Shown piece by piece: positions 1 to 8,531 of a DNA stretch of 49,329 nt (its first letter is position 1; each line of letters opens with the position of its first letter). A model generated the notes under the pieces. It saw nothing but the letters and a program-made list of their open reading frames with translations. It was not told where the DNA came from and made no database searches. The position numbers and the translations under genes are program-made. The stretch is from Claveliimonas ammoniilytica. Lineage in GTDB: Bacteria > Bacillota > Clostridia > Lachnospirales > Lachnospiraceae. The stretch spans positions 1-49,329 of the forward strand of contig NZ_JAOQJV010000019.1 of the NCBI RefSeq assembly GCF_025567415.1, given 5' to 3'.

Positions 1-7
1 TGGTTAA

Positions 8-95
8 ACGACAGCAATACTATGCTTCACTGCAGGGGGCTGCATAAGGTCGAACATTCTTGAGAATAAAGTGTAAACCAATATTGACAATATCA
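8..95. repeat. Left copy of an 88-bp terminal inverted repeat
   Basis: These bases are an exact reverse complement of 49242-49329 at the other end of the window; identity stops at base 96. The homology of the adjacent parA-like gene to its family also begins at about base 96, so the repeat looks foreign to that gene. Read outward it begins TGATATTGTC, compatible with an insertion-sequence end beginning with TG. It holds a small hairpin, TGCAG/CTGCA around GGGG. I cannot name the element. Confidence 0.85.
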
Positions 96-554
96 GAGGA
101 CAATCAAGTCACACGATTGCGTGAGGCGTTGGAGGAGGTAGCAGACGCATACGATTATTGCATTTGTGATTGTGGTCGACTGCTTGACATGGTGGTCATA
201 AATATCCTCATATCGGCAGAGTTAATCATTGCACCCGTGAAAGTTGGAGGATATGAAATCGAGGCATTGCAGAACCTTGAGGAGCAGATTGAGGACTTGA
301 GAGACATCAATCCGGATTTGAGAATCAAGGCACTCATGACCATGCGACAGAAAAACAAGACCTCTCTTGAGGTTGAGGAGTGGTTGAAAGCAGATTCCGG
401 ATTTGACATGTTTGTCACTCCGGTTCGCCGTTCCATCGTTGCGGAAAAATCAACAACGGCAATGATGCCACTCCCGAAATTTTCAAAGCGTGGAATCGTG
501 TCTCAAGATTACAGATGCGTTGTGCATGAGTTACTCAAGGAAATGGAGGGGTAA
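60..554 (+). CDS. ParA-family ATPase, 5'-truncated
   Basis: This is the C-terminal part of a ParA/Soj/MinD-type partition ATPase. The segment LREALEEVADAYDY followed by CICDCG is the region around Walker B, and the later part (residues about 70-155) matches the usual C-terminal helices. Walker A and about 95 N-terminal residues are missing. The apparent TTG start at 60 lies inside the terminal repeat; genuine homology begins near base 96. It heads the prophage early operon, four genes upstream of a ParB-like gene. It is either broken by an insertion or simply cut by the end of the assembled sequence. Confidence 0.75.
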   Translation: MRIKCKPILTISEDNQVTRLREALEEVADAYDYCICDCGRLLDMVVINILISAELIIAPVKVGGYEIEALQNLEEQIEDLRDINPDLRIKALMTMRQKNKTSLEVEEWLKADSGFDMFVTPVRRSIVAEKSTTAMMPLPKFSKRGIVSQDYRCVVHELLKEMEG

Positions 555-556
555 AT

Positions 557-712
557 GTGGGAAAGAGGAAAATCACCTGCAACAACGCCTCCTGCAAACA
601 CCACATAAGCGGAGGTGGGTGTGATACCTGCATCATGCTTGACGGTTCGGGAAAATGCAAGTCCTTTGAAAAAGGTTTTGCATATTATTTTCACATTGTA
701 TGGGATGCATGA
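557..712 (+). CDS. Small cysteine-rich protein, putative zinc-binding
   Basis: This 51-residue protein starts with GTG, with a GGAGG-type site about 8 bases upstream. It has five cysteines, in the patterns C-x4-C and C-x2-C plus one more, and a His-His pair, which suggests a zinc ribbon. It lies 2 bases after the parA stop and overlaps the next gene by a few bases, so it is probably translationally coupled in the early operon. Its function is unknown. Confidence 0.5.
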   Translation: MGKRKITCNNASCKHHISGGGCDTCIMLDGSGKCKSFEKGFAYYFHIVWDA

Positions 713-1160
713 GGGAATCACAGCGAGAGAGTTGAACATGGAAAAGTTCAGAAAACACCTCAATGATTTTGAAAATGGAATAATGCCAAATCAAACACAA
801 AAAGAGCAGGAACAGCAGAAAACCGAGACGAAAGAGTTCGGGTGGTTGTCTCCGACAGGCGTTTTCACGGAATCACCGTTCGGAACGCATGAAGAATCAG
901 CGGAACAGATATGCGAAAGAAAAGGGTTCACGGATGAGTATTGGAAATGGGTGAAAGAATCCGGAGACAATGAAATCGGACACCTCATGCGTGATTTTCT
1001 TTCAGAGGTCAAAGGATATTGTCTGATTCACAATCCGTCCGGATATGCCGGATATATAGTGACAAACATGAAAGCACTGACAAAACATCAGAAAGATTTT
1101 TTATACAATTATTTCATGGATATGGGAGACAGATTCAAAGCCGAACAATTTGTCGAGTAA
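705..1160 (+). CDS. Hypothetical phage early protein
   Basis: I do not recognise this family. The protein is hydrophilic, about 151 residues from ATG 705; ATG 738 gives 140 residues and is an alternative start. A Gln/Glu/Lys-rich linker near residue 35 is followed by a compact, aromatic-rich second half. There is no signal peptide or membrane segment. The 705 start overlaps the preceding stop in an ATGCATGA arrangement, which favours coupled translation. It lies in the replication/partition module. Confidence 0.6.
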   Translation: MHEGITARELNMEKFRKHLNDFENGIMPNQTQKEQEQQKTETKEFGWLSPTGVFTESPFGTHEESAEQICERKGFTDEYWKWVKESGDNEIGHLMRDFLSEVKGYCLIHNPSGYAGYIVTNMKALTKHQKDFLYNYFMDMGDRFKAEQFVE

Positions 1161-1175
1161 AAAGGAGGAAAGCAC

Positions 1176-1571
1176 ATGGGAAACATCGTGAAAACGGCAA
1201 AATGCAGATTCTGCGGTCAAATGACGCAGATTGAGGCAGACGAAGAACTGACAGCAGCACAGGCAGAGGAACAGGCAACAATGACATGTAACTGCACAGA
1301 TGCGGTCGAGTATCAGAAAGAGAAACAGAGGAAAGAAAAGGCAATGCAGAACGTCGCTGCACTGTTCGGGGAGGCAGCAACACCGGACAAGAGATGCGGA
1401 GAGGGAATTGTGAAGATTCTCAAGGCAGCAGTTGAGAAAATTTACACCGGAGGACTGGCAAAGGTCACGTTGAACCTCCGCGGAGGCGTGAAAGCCTCTA
1501 TTTCGCAGAACAGCAAGGGCGAAATCAACGTCGAACGTACCGAGACAAAAAAACAGAAACTCACAGAGTAA
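1176..1571 (+). CDS. Hypothetical phage protein with a zinc-ribbon-like N terminus
   Basis: The 131-residue protein has a CxxC at residues 10-13 (CRFC) and a CNC at about residues 38-40, suggesting a zinc-binding N-terminal fold. An Ala/Glu/Lys-rich helix follows, then a basic beta-rich C terminus. The start is preceded by AAAGGAGGAAAG. It sits directly before the ParB-like gene and resembles small conserved proteins in the replication modules of Clostridia phages. No function can be assigned. Confidence 0.6.
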   Translation: MGNIVKTAKCRFCGQMTQIEADEELTAAQAEEQATMTCNCTDAVEYQKEKQRKEKAMQNVAALFGEAATPDKRCGEGIVKILKAAVEKIYTGGLAKVTLNLRGGVKASISQNSKGEINVERTETKKQKLTE

Positions 1572-1589
1572 TGACAGGAGGGTGAACAG

Positions 1590-2912
1590 ATGGCAGCAGG
1601 ATTCAGCGTGAAAGACGCACTCAACAAGAACAGCAAAGCAGGGATTGACGAATCTCCGAGAGCGAGATTCCGCACAAAGGACATTTCGATTTTCAAGATG
1701 TACCGCAACGACATGAATTTTTATAGTGTTGCAGACATCGAAGAACTGGCAGGAGACATCCTCCTGTCCGGTTTGAAACAGAACCTCGAACTTGTATATG
1801 CACCGTGCGAAAAAGGCGAATACAGAATCGTCGCAGGTGAAAGACGGTGGGAGGCTCTCAAGTACCTTGTATCAAAGGGATATAAAGAATTTGAACTTGC
1901 AACCAGTAAATTGACAACGCCACAGGATAACGACGAGGAGCAGGTTGAAATCATAATTGCGAACGCATACCGTACAAAGACAACCTCCGACATGATTGAG
2001 GAGGAAACACGCCTCAAGACATCTCTTGAACGCATGAAAGCAGCGGGAAAGAAAATCAAAGGATATGACCTGCAATCCGGACGATTGAGGGATGTGATTT
2101 CCTCAATGCTGCATGTGAGCAAAACAAAGATTGCACAAATTGAGGCAGTCAACAACAATCTGATTCCGGAATGGAAAGAGGAACTCAAGGGAGAACGCCT
2201 CACATTTTCCGCAGCTTATGAATTGAGCGGAATGACAGCAGACGAGCAGCGGGAGGCACTGGGGAAATTCACGGAGACCGGAGAACTCACACACAAAGAT
2301 GTGAAAGACATGAAAGCAGAAAAGGCAGCAGGGCAGCAGGTGTCAGAATCCGACACAGAGACAGAAATCGGCATGAACCCATCGGAAGTGAGAGCGGGCG
2401 ACGATTATGAGACACCGCATCCGGAGGGAATCACATCAATCTGCTATTCCTGCACCGAATACGAGACTTGCAACGTAAAGACCGGAACATGTACCTCATG
2501 CGACCAGTACAAGAACCGTGCAGAGGCTTACAAGACCGAGGAGCAGAGATATAACGAGGAGCAGGATGCAATCGACCGTGAGACAAAAAAGAAACTCCGT
2601 GAACAGGCAGAGGAGCAGAAGATGAACAACCTCCCGTCAGACACACAGGAGAACGGTCAGAAAGTGCATCACATTAAACTGGGAGCGACATTTTTTGAGG
2701 AGGTTGCATCCGGAGAAAAGACATTTGAACTCCGGAAGAATGACAGAGACTATAAAAAAGGCGACATCCTTGAGATGATGGAGTTCAAGGACGGAAAGAA
2801 CACAGGACGCACCGTGAGAGTGCTTGTGACATATATCCTTGAGGAGTTTGCAGGTCTTGAGGACGGATATTGCATCATGGCAACATCACTCATGAAAGAG
2901 GATGCTGAATGA
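1590..2912 (+). CDS. ParB-like protein fused to a DUF3850 (ASCH-like) domain
   Basis: The N terminus is a ParB/Spo0J domain: the box GERRWEAL is at residues 83-90 and a helix-turn-helix region follows (about 150-230). A central stretch (about 285-305) is cysteine-rich, with CYSC, C-x4-C and CTSC. The last roughly 80 residues start at KVHHIKL and contain SGEKTFELRKNDRDY and KGDIL, the hallmarks of DUF3850, an ASCH-related putative RNA-binding fold. The protein probably belongs to phage partition or replication with the ParA at the left edge. The fusion is unusual for a ParB. AGGAGG precedes the start. Confidence 0.75.
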   Translation: MAAGFSVKDALNKNSKAGIDESPRARFRTKDISIFKMYRNDMNFYSVADIEELAGDILLSGLKQNLELVYAPCEKGEYRIVAGERRWEALKYLVSKGYKEFELATSKLTTPQDNDEEQVEIIIANAYRTKTTSDMIEEETRLKTSLERMKAAGKKIKGYDLQSGRLRDVISSMLHVSKTKIAQIEAVNNNLIPEWKEELKGERLTFSAAYELSGMTADEQREALGKFTETGELTHKDVKDMKAEKAAGQQVSESDTETEIGMNPSEVRAGDDYETPHPEGITSICYSCTEYETCNVKTGTCTSCDQYKNRAEAYKTEEQRYNEEQDAIDRETKKKLREQAEEQKMNNLPSDTQENGQKVHHIKLGATFFEEVASGEKTFELRKNDRDYKKGDILEMMEFKDGKNTGRTVRVLVTYILEEFAGLEDGYCIMATSLMKEDAE

Positions 2913-2939
2913 TGACGGTGAAATAAGGAGGAAAAGACA

Positions 2940-3554
2940 ATGGATGACATCAGACGGGGAGAGATATTCTATATCGCACGAGGGGGGGCGACGAACGGGA
3001 GTGAGCAGTTTGCAGACAGACCCGCAGTCGTGGTCAGTAATGACGAGAACAACAAACACTCCGGAGTGATTGAGGTTGTGTACATGACGACACAGCCAAA
3101 AACAGACCTCCCGACACATGTGACTATCCGCAGCACCGGAAGAATATCCACAGTTTTGTGCGAACAGGTGTCGTCGGTATCGACCGAGCGTGTGAATAAC
3201 TATATCGGGCAGGTATCAGAGCAGGAAATGAAAAACATTGACATCGCTCTCATGATTTCCTTGCAGTTGGATAATGGCGGGAAATCATCAAAGCAGTACA
3301 ATGAGACGATACAGAGGCAGCAGGAGGAAATCGACAGCCTAAAAAGGGAAATTGAGATGTTACAGCAGGAATGTGATGACAGAATCGCAGAAATTGAACA
3401 GGATGCAGCAGTGTATGTCGAGGAGAACAGGAAAGTTGATGCAAGCAGACAGTCAGAGGACATCATCAAAGTTCAGACCGAGCGTGACACATTCAAGGCA
3501 CTATATGAGCAGTTATTTGAGAGGCTGCTGACTATGGGAGGAACAGGAAATTGA
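2940..3554 (+). CDS. PemK/MazF-family protein with a C-terminal coiled coil
   Basis: Residues 1-115 match the PemK/MazF mRNA-interferase fold: a start like RRGEIFYI, RPAVVVSN, TTQPK with a following TH, and a second half resembling LCEQVSSV. The key Arg and Thr/Ser positions appear present. Residues about 118-190 form a Glu/Gln-rich coiled coil that ordinary MazF toxins lack. No MazE-like antitoxin lies next to it, so it may not be a classical toxin-antitoxin system. Its stop overlaps the next start. MazF-like proteins without a partner do occur in replication modules of clostridial prophages. Confidence 0.75.
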   Translation: MDDIRRGEIFYIARGGATNGSEQFADRPAVVVSNDENNKHSGVIEVVYMTTQPKTDLPTHVTIRSTGRISTVLCEQVSSVSTERVNNYIGQVSEQEMKNIDIALMISLQLDNGGKSSKQYNETIQRQQEEIDSLKREIEMLQQECDDRIAEIEQDAAVYVEENRKVDASRQSEDIIKVQTERDTFKALYEQLFERLLTMGGTGN

Positions 3555-4138
3555 AAAAAGGACAATTAAAAGCATTATTCATCGAGGCAAAGGGAACAGG
3601 TCAGAAATATATCGGTGTAATGATTCAGACAGAGGGTAGCAGTGAACCGGAGGTCATCATCAATCCGAAAGAGAATTTCAATGCAAAATTCGACTATTAC
3701 ATGGCAGCGTATGACGATGATTTGATTCTGATTGCAGCAAAAGGGAAAAAGGACATCAGAATCACGGGAGCAGCAGCGGGAGCATCGTTCGAGGACATCC
3801 AGTCACAACTCATTGATGAAAAAGCGTCATCCGGATGGAAAGAACAGATTGCGGATGCGGTGGACAGGGTTGTTGATAAGATGCTGAAAGAAACTCCTCC
3901 GGAAACGGAGGAGGAGAGACAGAACTGCGAGACCATGAGAGAGACAATCAAAGGAATGTTCCTCACGCAGAGACGCTCAAAGACAGAGGCAGCGTTCATC
4001 ACCGAGAATATTGACAGATACGAGGAATTGTTTGAAATCTGCATGAATGGAGATGATGCACAGTTCAAAAAGGGCATCACGGAATTGCAGAAAGCACAGA
4101 ATGAGTATATTTTGCAGAAAGAGAGGGAAAACGGATGA
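3551..4138 (+). CDS. Hypothetical phage early protein upstream of SSB
   Basis: The 195-residue acidic protein starts with TTG overlapping the stop of the PemK-like gene, and ends overlapping the SSB start. The first 75 residues look beta-rich; the remainder is predicted helical, with many charged residues. There is no membrane segment. I do not recognise the family. Its place between a coiled-coil PemK-like gene and SSB suggests a role in phage DNA replication. Confidence 0.6.
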   Translation: MKKGQLKALFIEAKGTGQKYIGVMIQTEGSSEPEVIINPKENFNAKFDYYMAAYDDDLILIAAKGKKDIRITGAAAGASFEDIQSQLIDEKASSGWKEQIADAVDRVVDKMLKETPPETEEERQNCETMRETIKGMFLTQRRSKTEAAFITENIDRYEELFEICMNGDDAQFKKGITELQKAQNEYILQKERENG

Positions 4139-4566
4139 ACAAGGTCATTTTGATGGGTCGTCTCACGAGAGACCCGAATGTCAGATATTCACCGAGGAAT
4201 AATTCACAGGAGGAAATGGCGATCGCACGATACACACTTGCGGTTGACCGCAGAGGAGCAAAAGACGGGCAGCAGTCAGCGGATTTCATTTCCTGTGTTG
4301 CGTTTGGACGAGATGGAGAGTTCGCAGAAAAATATCTCAAGCAGGGAACGAAAGTGGTTGTCACTGGACGGATTCAGACGGGGTCATATACGAACAGAGA
4401 CGGTCAAAAGGTCTATACCACAGACGTGATTGTCGAGGAACAGGAATTTGCGGAGAGTAAGAAAGCAGCAGGGCAGCAGGATGGGAACAACGGAGGGTAT
4501 TCGGATGCAGGTGACGGTTTTATGAATATTCCGGACGGAATCGACGAAGAACTCCCTTTCAATTAG
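4135..4566 (+). CDS. ssb: Single-stranded DNA-binding protein
   Basis: This is a standard phage-length SSB (143 residues). The OB-fold begins MNKVILMGRLTRDPNVRY and includes FISCVAFGRDGEFAEKYLKQG, then a VTGRIQ segment. A flexible linker leads to the acidic tip DEELPFN, the usual C-terminal tail that binds replication proteins. It coats single-stranded DNA during phage replication. The ATGA overlap with the previous stop indicates coupling in the early operon. Confidence 0.95.
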   Translation: MNKVILMGRLTRDPNVRYSPRNNSQEEMAIARYTLAVDRRGAKDGQQSADFISCVAFGRDGEFAEKYLKQGTKVVVTGRIQTGSYTNRDGQKVYTTDVIVEEQEFAESKKAAGQQDGNNGGYSDAGDGFMNIPDGIDEELPFN

Positions 4567-4586
4567 GTGCGGAGGAGGATGGAAAC

Positions 4587-4961
4587 ATGGGATTCGTGGA
4601 AAAGGTGAAAAACGTCATTTCAAAACTGCGGGCAGCGGGAAAGACAGAGAAAGAGGTGTCTGAAATCATCGAACAGGCAGCAGAGGCAGCAACGGTCTTG
4701 AAAAAGACGGAATCTCCGGAGCATCCGGAGAAAATCAAGGCAGCAGGAGGAGAAAACCTGCAAGATGCTCTTTTGAAAGTGAGAATCAGTGCAAAAGAGG
4801 CATTGACCGCATTTGAGAGCATATACAGACTGAGGAGGCAGGAAAAGTCGAATAATTGGAGGAAATATCATGGATTGCCTCTGAAAAGGTCAAAAGGAGG
4901 AAAACGACGTGGAGACAGAAAAAGAAATGACAGCAATTCAGAAAACACAGGTATATCTTGA
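4587..4961 (+). CDS. Hypothetical small helical phage protein
   Basis: The 124-residue protein is largely helical for its first 90 residues; its last 35 or so residues are very basic. The last 53 bases overlap the following gene in another frame, and the basic tail may be a by-product of that overlap. It lies between SSB and the regulator that closes the early operon. I do not recognise it. Confidence 0.5.
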   Translation: MGFVEKVKNVISKLRAAGKTEKEVSEIIEQAAEAATVLKKTESPEHPEKIKAAGGENLQDALLKVRISAKEALTAFESIYRLRRQEKSNNWRKYHGLPLKRSKGGKRRGDRKRNDSNSENTGIS

Positions 4962-5346
4962 GAATTATCGGGAAATAGAGCGATATATCAAGGATGCAAT
5001 TTCGGAAGTATCACAGATTGACGATGTATCAAGATATAACATTTCGGCAGAGAAAGCGTTCCTCCAGTCCATCAGAGAGTGTAAGGCAGAGACGGTCATT
5101 CTGTTCGAGCACATGAAAAAGGCTCTTGCATCGCTGAAAGAGGATGCAGAGGCAGCAGGTGAGGGGTACAAGTACGACGCACTTGAGGCAGTATATATCA
5201 AAGGCAAGTCATACGAGGATATTGTGAGGGAGACAGGATGCGGAAAGAACTCACCGAAAAAGTGGTGCAGATCAATGACAGAACGTCTCTCAATCAAATT
5301 ATTCGGTGCAAAAGCAATCGAAAATGACAAAATCGGAGTGAAATGA
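4909..5346 (+). CDS. ArpU/sigma-70-like phage late transcription regulator
   Basis: The 145-residue protein has a long helical N-terminal half and a C-terminal helix-turn-helix resembling sigma factor region 4: YDALEAVYIKGKSYEDIV followed by TGCGKNSPKKW. Such ArpU/RinA-type proteins end the early operon in many Firmicutes phages and activate the late packaging genes. That fits here, because a terminator and then the packaging genes follow. The GTG start is preceded by AAAGGAGG and overlaps the previous gene by 53 bases. Confidence 0.65.
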   Translation: METEKEMTAIQKTQVYLENYREIERYIKDAISEVSQIDDVSRYNISAEKAFLQSIRECKAETVILFEHMKKALASLKEDAEAAGEGYKYDALEAVYIKGKSYEDIVRETGCGKNSPKKWCRSMTERLSIKLFGAKAIENDKIGVK

Positions 5347-5447
5347 GAGTGAAAACGGGGTGAAATGAGGGTGATTTCGGGGGTAAAAAGTGGGTGAACA
5401 AAAGCAAATATAAACGTGCTAATATGATAACGTGAACAGTTGAGTGA

Positions 5448-5475
5448 GCGATTGCAGAGATGCAGTCGCTTTTTT
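5448..5475 (+). terminator. Rho-independent terminator closing the early operon
   Basis: A 9-bp stem (GCGATTGCA with TGCAGTCGC, one T-G pair) around a GAGA loop is followed by six T residues. It lies about 100 bases behind the ArpU-like gene. The bases before it (about 5340-5400) contain short degenerate GGTGAAATGAG-like repeats of unknown meaning. Confidence 0.8.
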
Positions 5476-5596
5476 CTTGCCTGTTTGCCCTCCTGTTATA
5501 TGCGGGCAGCAGGACACTATCATGTGCGATGTATGCCCGCCTCTTGAAAGGCATGAGAGGCAGCAGGAGACCGATGGACAGAGAGGAGTGAGCAGT

Positions 5597-6130
5597 GTGT
5601 TATTGAAAGCATGTAAGGGATGCGGTCGCCTTATCCCACAGGCATTGACCATGTGTGAGCAGTGCGAGGCAAGGCAGCAGTCAAGGCATGTGACATATAA
5701 CAATACACGCAGAGACCCACGAGCAGCAGAGTTCTATCTGTCAAAGGAATGGCGGGAGTTGAGACCTGTCATCATGAGTGTGTATGAGTATGTGGATATA
5801 TATGCTCTGTATGTTGAACATCAGTTGATAACACTGCAAGATTCAGACCCCATCCACCACATCATAGAACTTGAGGAGGACTGGGAGCAGAGGTTGAACC
5901 CATTGAACTTGATACCCTTGAGCCATCGGACACACAACACAATCACAGCACTATATAAACAGAGCAATGCAAGCATGAAAGCAACACAGACACAGTTGAG
6001 GTCGCTGATTGATTACCATTTCAAAGAGGCAGGGGGATATGAAAAAGTTTTATGTGACCGTTTCTTAGTCGCACCCCCTCTTTTCTTTGGAGAAAACTCC
6101 CCACGAGAAAATCAGGACACAGGGGAGTGA
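5597..6130 (+). CDS. Phage HNH endonuclease
   Basis: A two-CxxC zinc element near the N terminus (CKGC and CEQC) is followed by an HNH core: DPIHHIIELEEDW, then LNPLNLIPL and a final His in SHRTHN. HNH proteins directly upstream of terminase genes cooperate in packaging/cos cleavage in HK97-type phages. The reading frame is open upstream, but the GTG at 5597 lies 9 bases after GAGAGGAG and is the best start (177 residues). This is the first late gene. Confidence 0.85.
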   Translation: MLLKACKGCGRLIPQALTMCEQCEARQQSRHVTYNNTRRDPRAAEFYLSKEWRELRPVIMSVYEYVDIYALYVEHQLITLQDSDPIHHIIELEEDWEQRLNPLNLIPLSHRTHNTITALYKQSNASMKATQTQLRSLIDYHFKEAGGYEKVLCDRFLVAPPLFFGENSPRENQDTGE

Positions 6131-6194
6131 CGAAAAGGTGTCAGAATGTGACACGAAACTCGTGAACACTGGACGGAAAGGGGGTTGATGCTGC

Positions 6195-6737
6195 ATGGCA
6201 GGACAGAGACAACCGACCGATTTGGTGGTCATGAAAGGAAAAAAACACCTCACAAAAGCAGAGATTGAGGCGAGAAAAAATGCGGAGGTGGTCGCCCCAA
6301 ACGACAAAGTCAAGCCTCCGGCATATTTGACACCGGAACAAAAGAAGAAATTCCGGAAATTGTCAAAAGAACTGCTTGCAATCAAACTCATTGCGAATGT
6401 GGATTGTGATGCACTGGCGAGATTACTGATTGCACAAGACCAATACATCGAGATAACGGACAAAATCAGAGAAACTCCGTTGATGGTCGATGTTCCGGTC
6501 TATGAGATGCGAGAGAATCCGGACACAGGAGAACAGGAACGTGTACAGGTCGGAACACGGGAGGTTGTGAACGGTGAGAGGGAGCGTCTCATGATTATAC
6601 AAGACCGCTGCATGAAACAATGTCGGCAGGGGGCATCGGATTTCGGAATGACGGTCAGCAGTCGGTGTCGGTTGGTAGTTCCGAAAGCAAAGGAAACAAA
6701 ACCGGAGAACAAATTCGCCAAGTATGCGAGTTCATAA
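6195..6737 (+). CDS. terS: Terminase small subunit, P27 family
   Basis: The 180-residue protein has the P27-type layout. A basic N terminus (residues 13-30, KMKGKKHLTKAE-like) is followed by PPAYLTPEQKKKFRKLSKEL and a helical region containing ARLLIAQDQY. The C terminus, SDFGMTVSSRCRL, is typical of P27 terminases. It recognises phage DNA and loads the large subunit. The large terminase gene starts directly after its stop. Confidence 0.9.
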   Translation: MAGQRQPTDLVVMKGKKHLTKAEIEARKNAEVVAPNDKVKPPAYLTPEQKKKFRKLSKELLAIKLIANVDCDALARLLIAQDQYIEITDKIRETPLMVDVPVYEMRENPDTGEQERVQVGTREVVNGERERLMIIQDRCMKQCRQGASDFGMTVSSRCRLVVPKAKETKPENKFAKYASS

Positions 6738-8531
6738 ATGGCAGCAGGGGCAACAGTGACCGACCGTTGCACACAATACGCTCTTGATGTCGTTGCAGGT
6801 GTCATCATTGCAGGTGAATATGTCAGACTGGCATGTCAAAGGCATCTTGACGACCTCGAAAAAGCGAAAGCAGCACCATACAAATATTATTTCGACGTTG
6901 AAAAGTCCGAGGAAATCATCAATTTTGCGGAAGAATTGACAATCGCAGAGGGTGACGAACAGGAAAATGTGACAGCGTACCCGTTCCAGTGTTTCATTTT
7001 AGGGTCTCTGAATGGGTGGAGGACAAAAGAAAAGGGTCACAGACGGTTCAGAACGTCCTATGTACAGTTAGGCAGACAGAACGGAAAGTCGTTCATCAAT
7101 GGTATTTTAGCGTGTTACTATGGCAATTTTGACGGGTACAAATACGGAAAAATCTTTTGTACTGCGACAAAACAAGACCAAGCGAACATTGTTTTTGATG
7201 AAATTGTAAAATTCATCAATTCCGACGAGGATTTGTCGGAGTGGTTCAAGGTGCATGAGCATAATCACACGATAGATTGTCTCTGTACCCATTCGGAAAT
7301 CAAGGCATTATCCGGAGATACCAAGTCACTGGACGGACACCGTGCATATTTGGGAATCGTTGACGAATACCACGCTCACAAGACAAATCAGATGTACAAA
7401 CTGCTTGAGGGAGGTATCAAGAAATTAAAATCCGCACTGATCTCCGTCATAACGACAGCGGGGTTCGATTTGAAATCGCCTTGCTACAAGTTATATGAGT
7501 ATTGCTGCAATCTGCTGAAAGGTGTGTTTGAGAACGACAGTCAGTTCGTGTATATAGCACAGTTGGACACAGCGGATGACCTATACAAAAAGGAGAACTG
7601 GATAAAAGCAAACCCGATTCTCGAATATGACGAGGATGCACTGGAGAATCTCGTTCCGGTTGCGAATACTGCCCGTGATATGGGCGGGGAGGATTTGCGA
7701 GATTTCCTCGTTAAGCAGTTAAACATGTGGATGCAGTGGTCAAACGCACTGTACATCAAGGACATTAAAGACTGGAAACGATGTGCAGCATTGCGAACGC
7801 TCAAGGATTTCAGAGGCTCAAAATGCTATGTCGGAGTTGACCTGTCGTCCGGAGGCGACTTGACATCCATCGCAATCGTCATCCCGTACATGGTTGACGG
7901 TGTGAAAAAGTATTTTGTGCATACTCACTCATTCATACCTGCGAGCAGAGTGGACGAGCATATCAAGACGGACAAAGTTCCGTATGATGTATGGATTTCA
8001 AAAGGTCTCGTGACAGTCACGGAGACACTGGGAGGAATAAAGACAGATTACAAGTACATCATCAAGTACCTTGAGGATTTAATCAAACAGAATGATTTGA
8101 AACCTCAACTTGTGTGTTATGACCCACACAACGCATCTGCGTTCCTGTCAGACCTTGAGGCACTGGGATTCGATTCTGTGGCAATTACACAGACAGCAAA
8201 GGAACTCAATGACGCAACAGTTGATTTCAGACTGGAGATAAAAGCAGGAAACGTCGTGATTGAGGGAACAGAAGTCGGAAAAGGAAAGGTTGTTCCGTTC
8301 GATGAACTGCTGACGTGGTCGATTGCAAACGCAAAGACTATCTCGAACAGTTACGGTGAAATCAAAATCGACAAGGCACTCGACGAGGACAGAATCGACC
8401 CGATTGACGCAATCATTGACGCATGGAAAGCAGCAATGAAAGAGGAGTATAAGCCGGACACAAATGAGGTTGTGAATGAATGGCTTGAAATGTATGAGAA
8501 ATACATGGGGAAAGGCGGTGAGAAAGAATGA
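6738..8531 (+). CDS. terL: Terminase large subunit
   Basis: This is a full-length (597-residue) packaging ATPase-nuclease. Walker A is GRQNGKS at 112-118, Walker B is LGIVDEYH with D209/E210, and an SVITTAG coupling motif follows. The RNase H-like nuclease half starts with YVGVDLSSGGD (D368) and ends with the acidic DPIDAIIDAW. It powers DNA packaging into proheads and cuts the DNA. It starts one base after terS and overlaps the portal gene by 4 bases. Confidence 0.95.
   Translation: MAAGATVTDRCTQYALDVVAGVIIAGEYVRLACQRHLDDLEKAKAAPYKYYFDVEKSEEIINFAEELTIAEGDEQENVTAYPFQCFILGSLNGWRTKEKGHRRFRTSYVQLGRQNGKSFINGILACYYGNFDGYKYGKIFCTATKQDQANIVFDEIVKFINSDEDLSEWFKVHEHNHTIDCLCTHSEIKALSGDTKSLDGHRAYLGIVDEYHAHKTNQMYKLLEGGIKKLKSALISVITTAGFDLKSPCYKLYEYCCNLLKGVFENDSQFVYIAQLDTADDLYKKENWIKANPILEYDEDALENLVPVANTARDMGGEDLRDFLVKQLNMWMQWSNALYIKDIKDWKRCAALRTLKDFRGSKCYVGVDLSSGGDLTSIAIVIPYMVDGVKKYFVHTHSFIPASRVDEHIKTDKVPYDVWISKGLVTVTETLGGIKTDYKYIIKYLEDLIKQNDLKPQLVCYDPHNASAFLSDLEALGFDSVAITQTAKELNDATVDFRLEIKAGNVVIEGTEVGKGKVVPFDELLTWSIANAKTISNSYGEIKIDKALDEDRIDPIDAIIDAWKAAMKEEYKPDTNEVVNEWLEMYEKYMGKGGEKE

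Noticed and set aside
60..2912. ParA and ParB as evidence for a phage-plasmid
   Set aside because: The prophage is continuous with chromosomal and conjugative-element sequence on the right, and ParA/ParB-like proteins also occur in integrating Clostridia phages.
5444..5596. N-terminal extension of the HNH nuclease frame
   Set aside because: The stretch overlaps the early terminator and has no ribosome binding site; the GTG at 5597 after GAGAGGAG is a better start.
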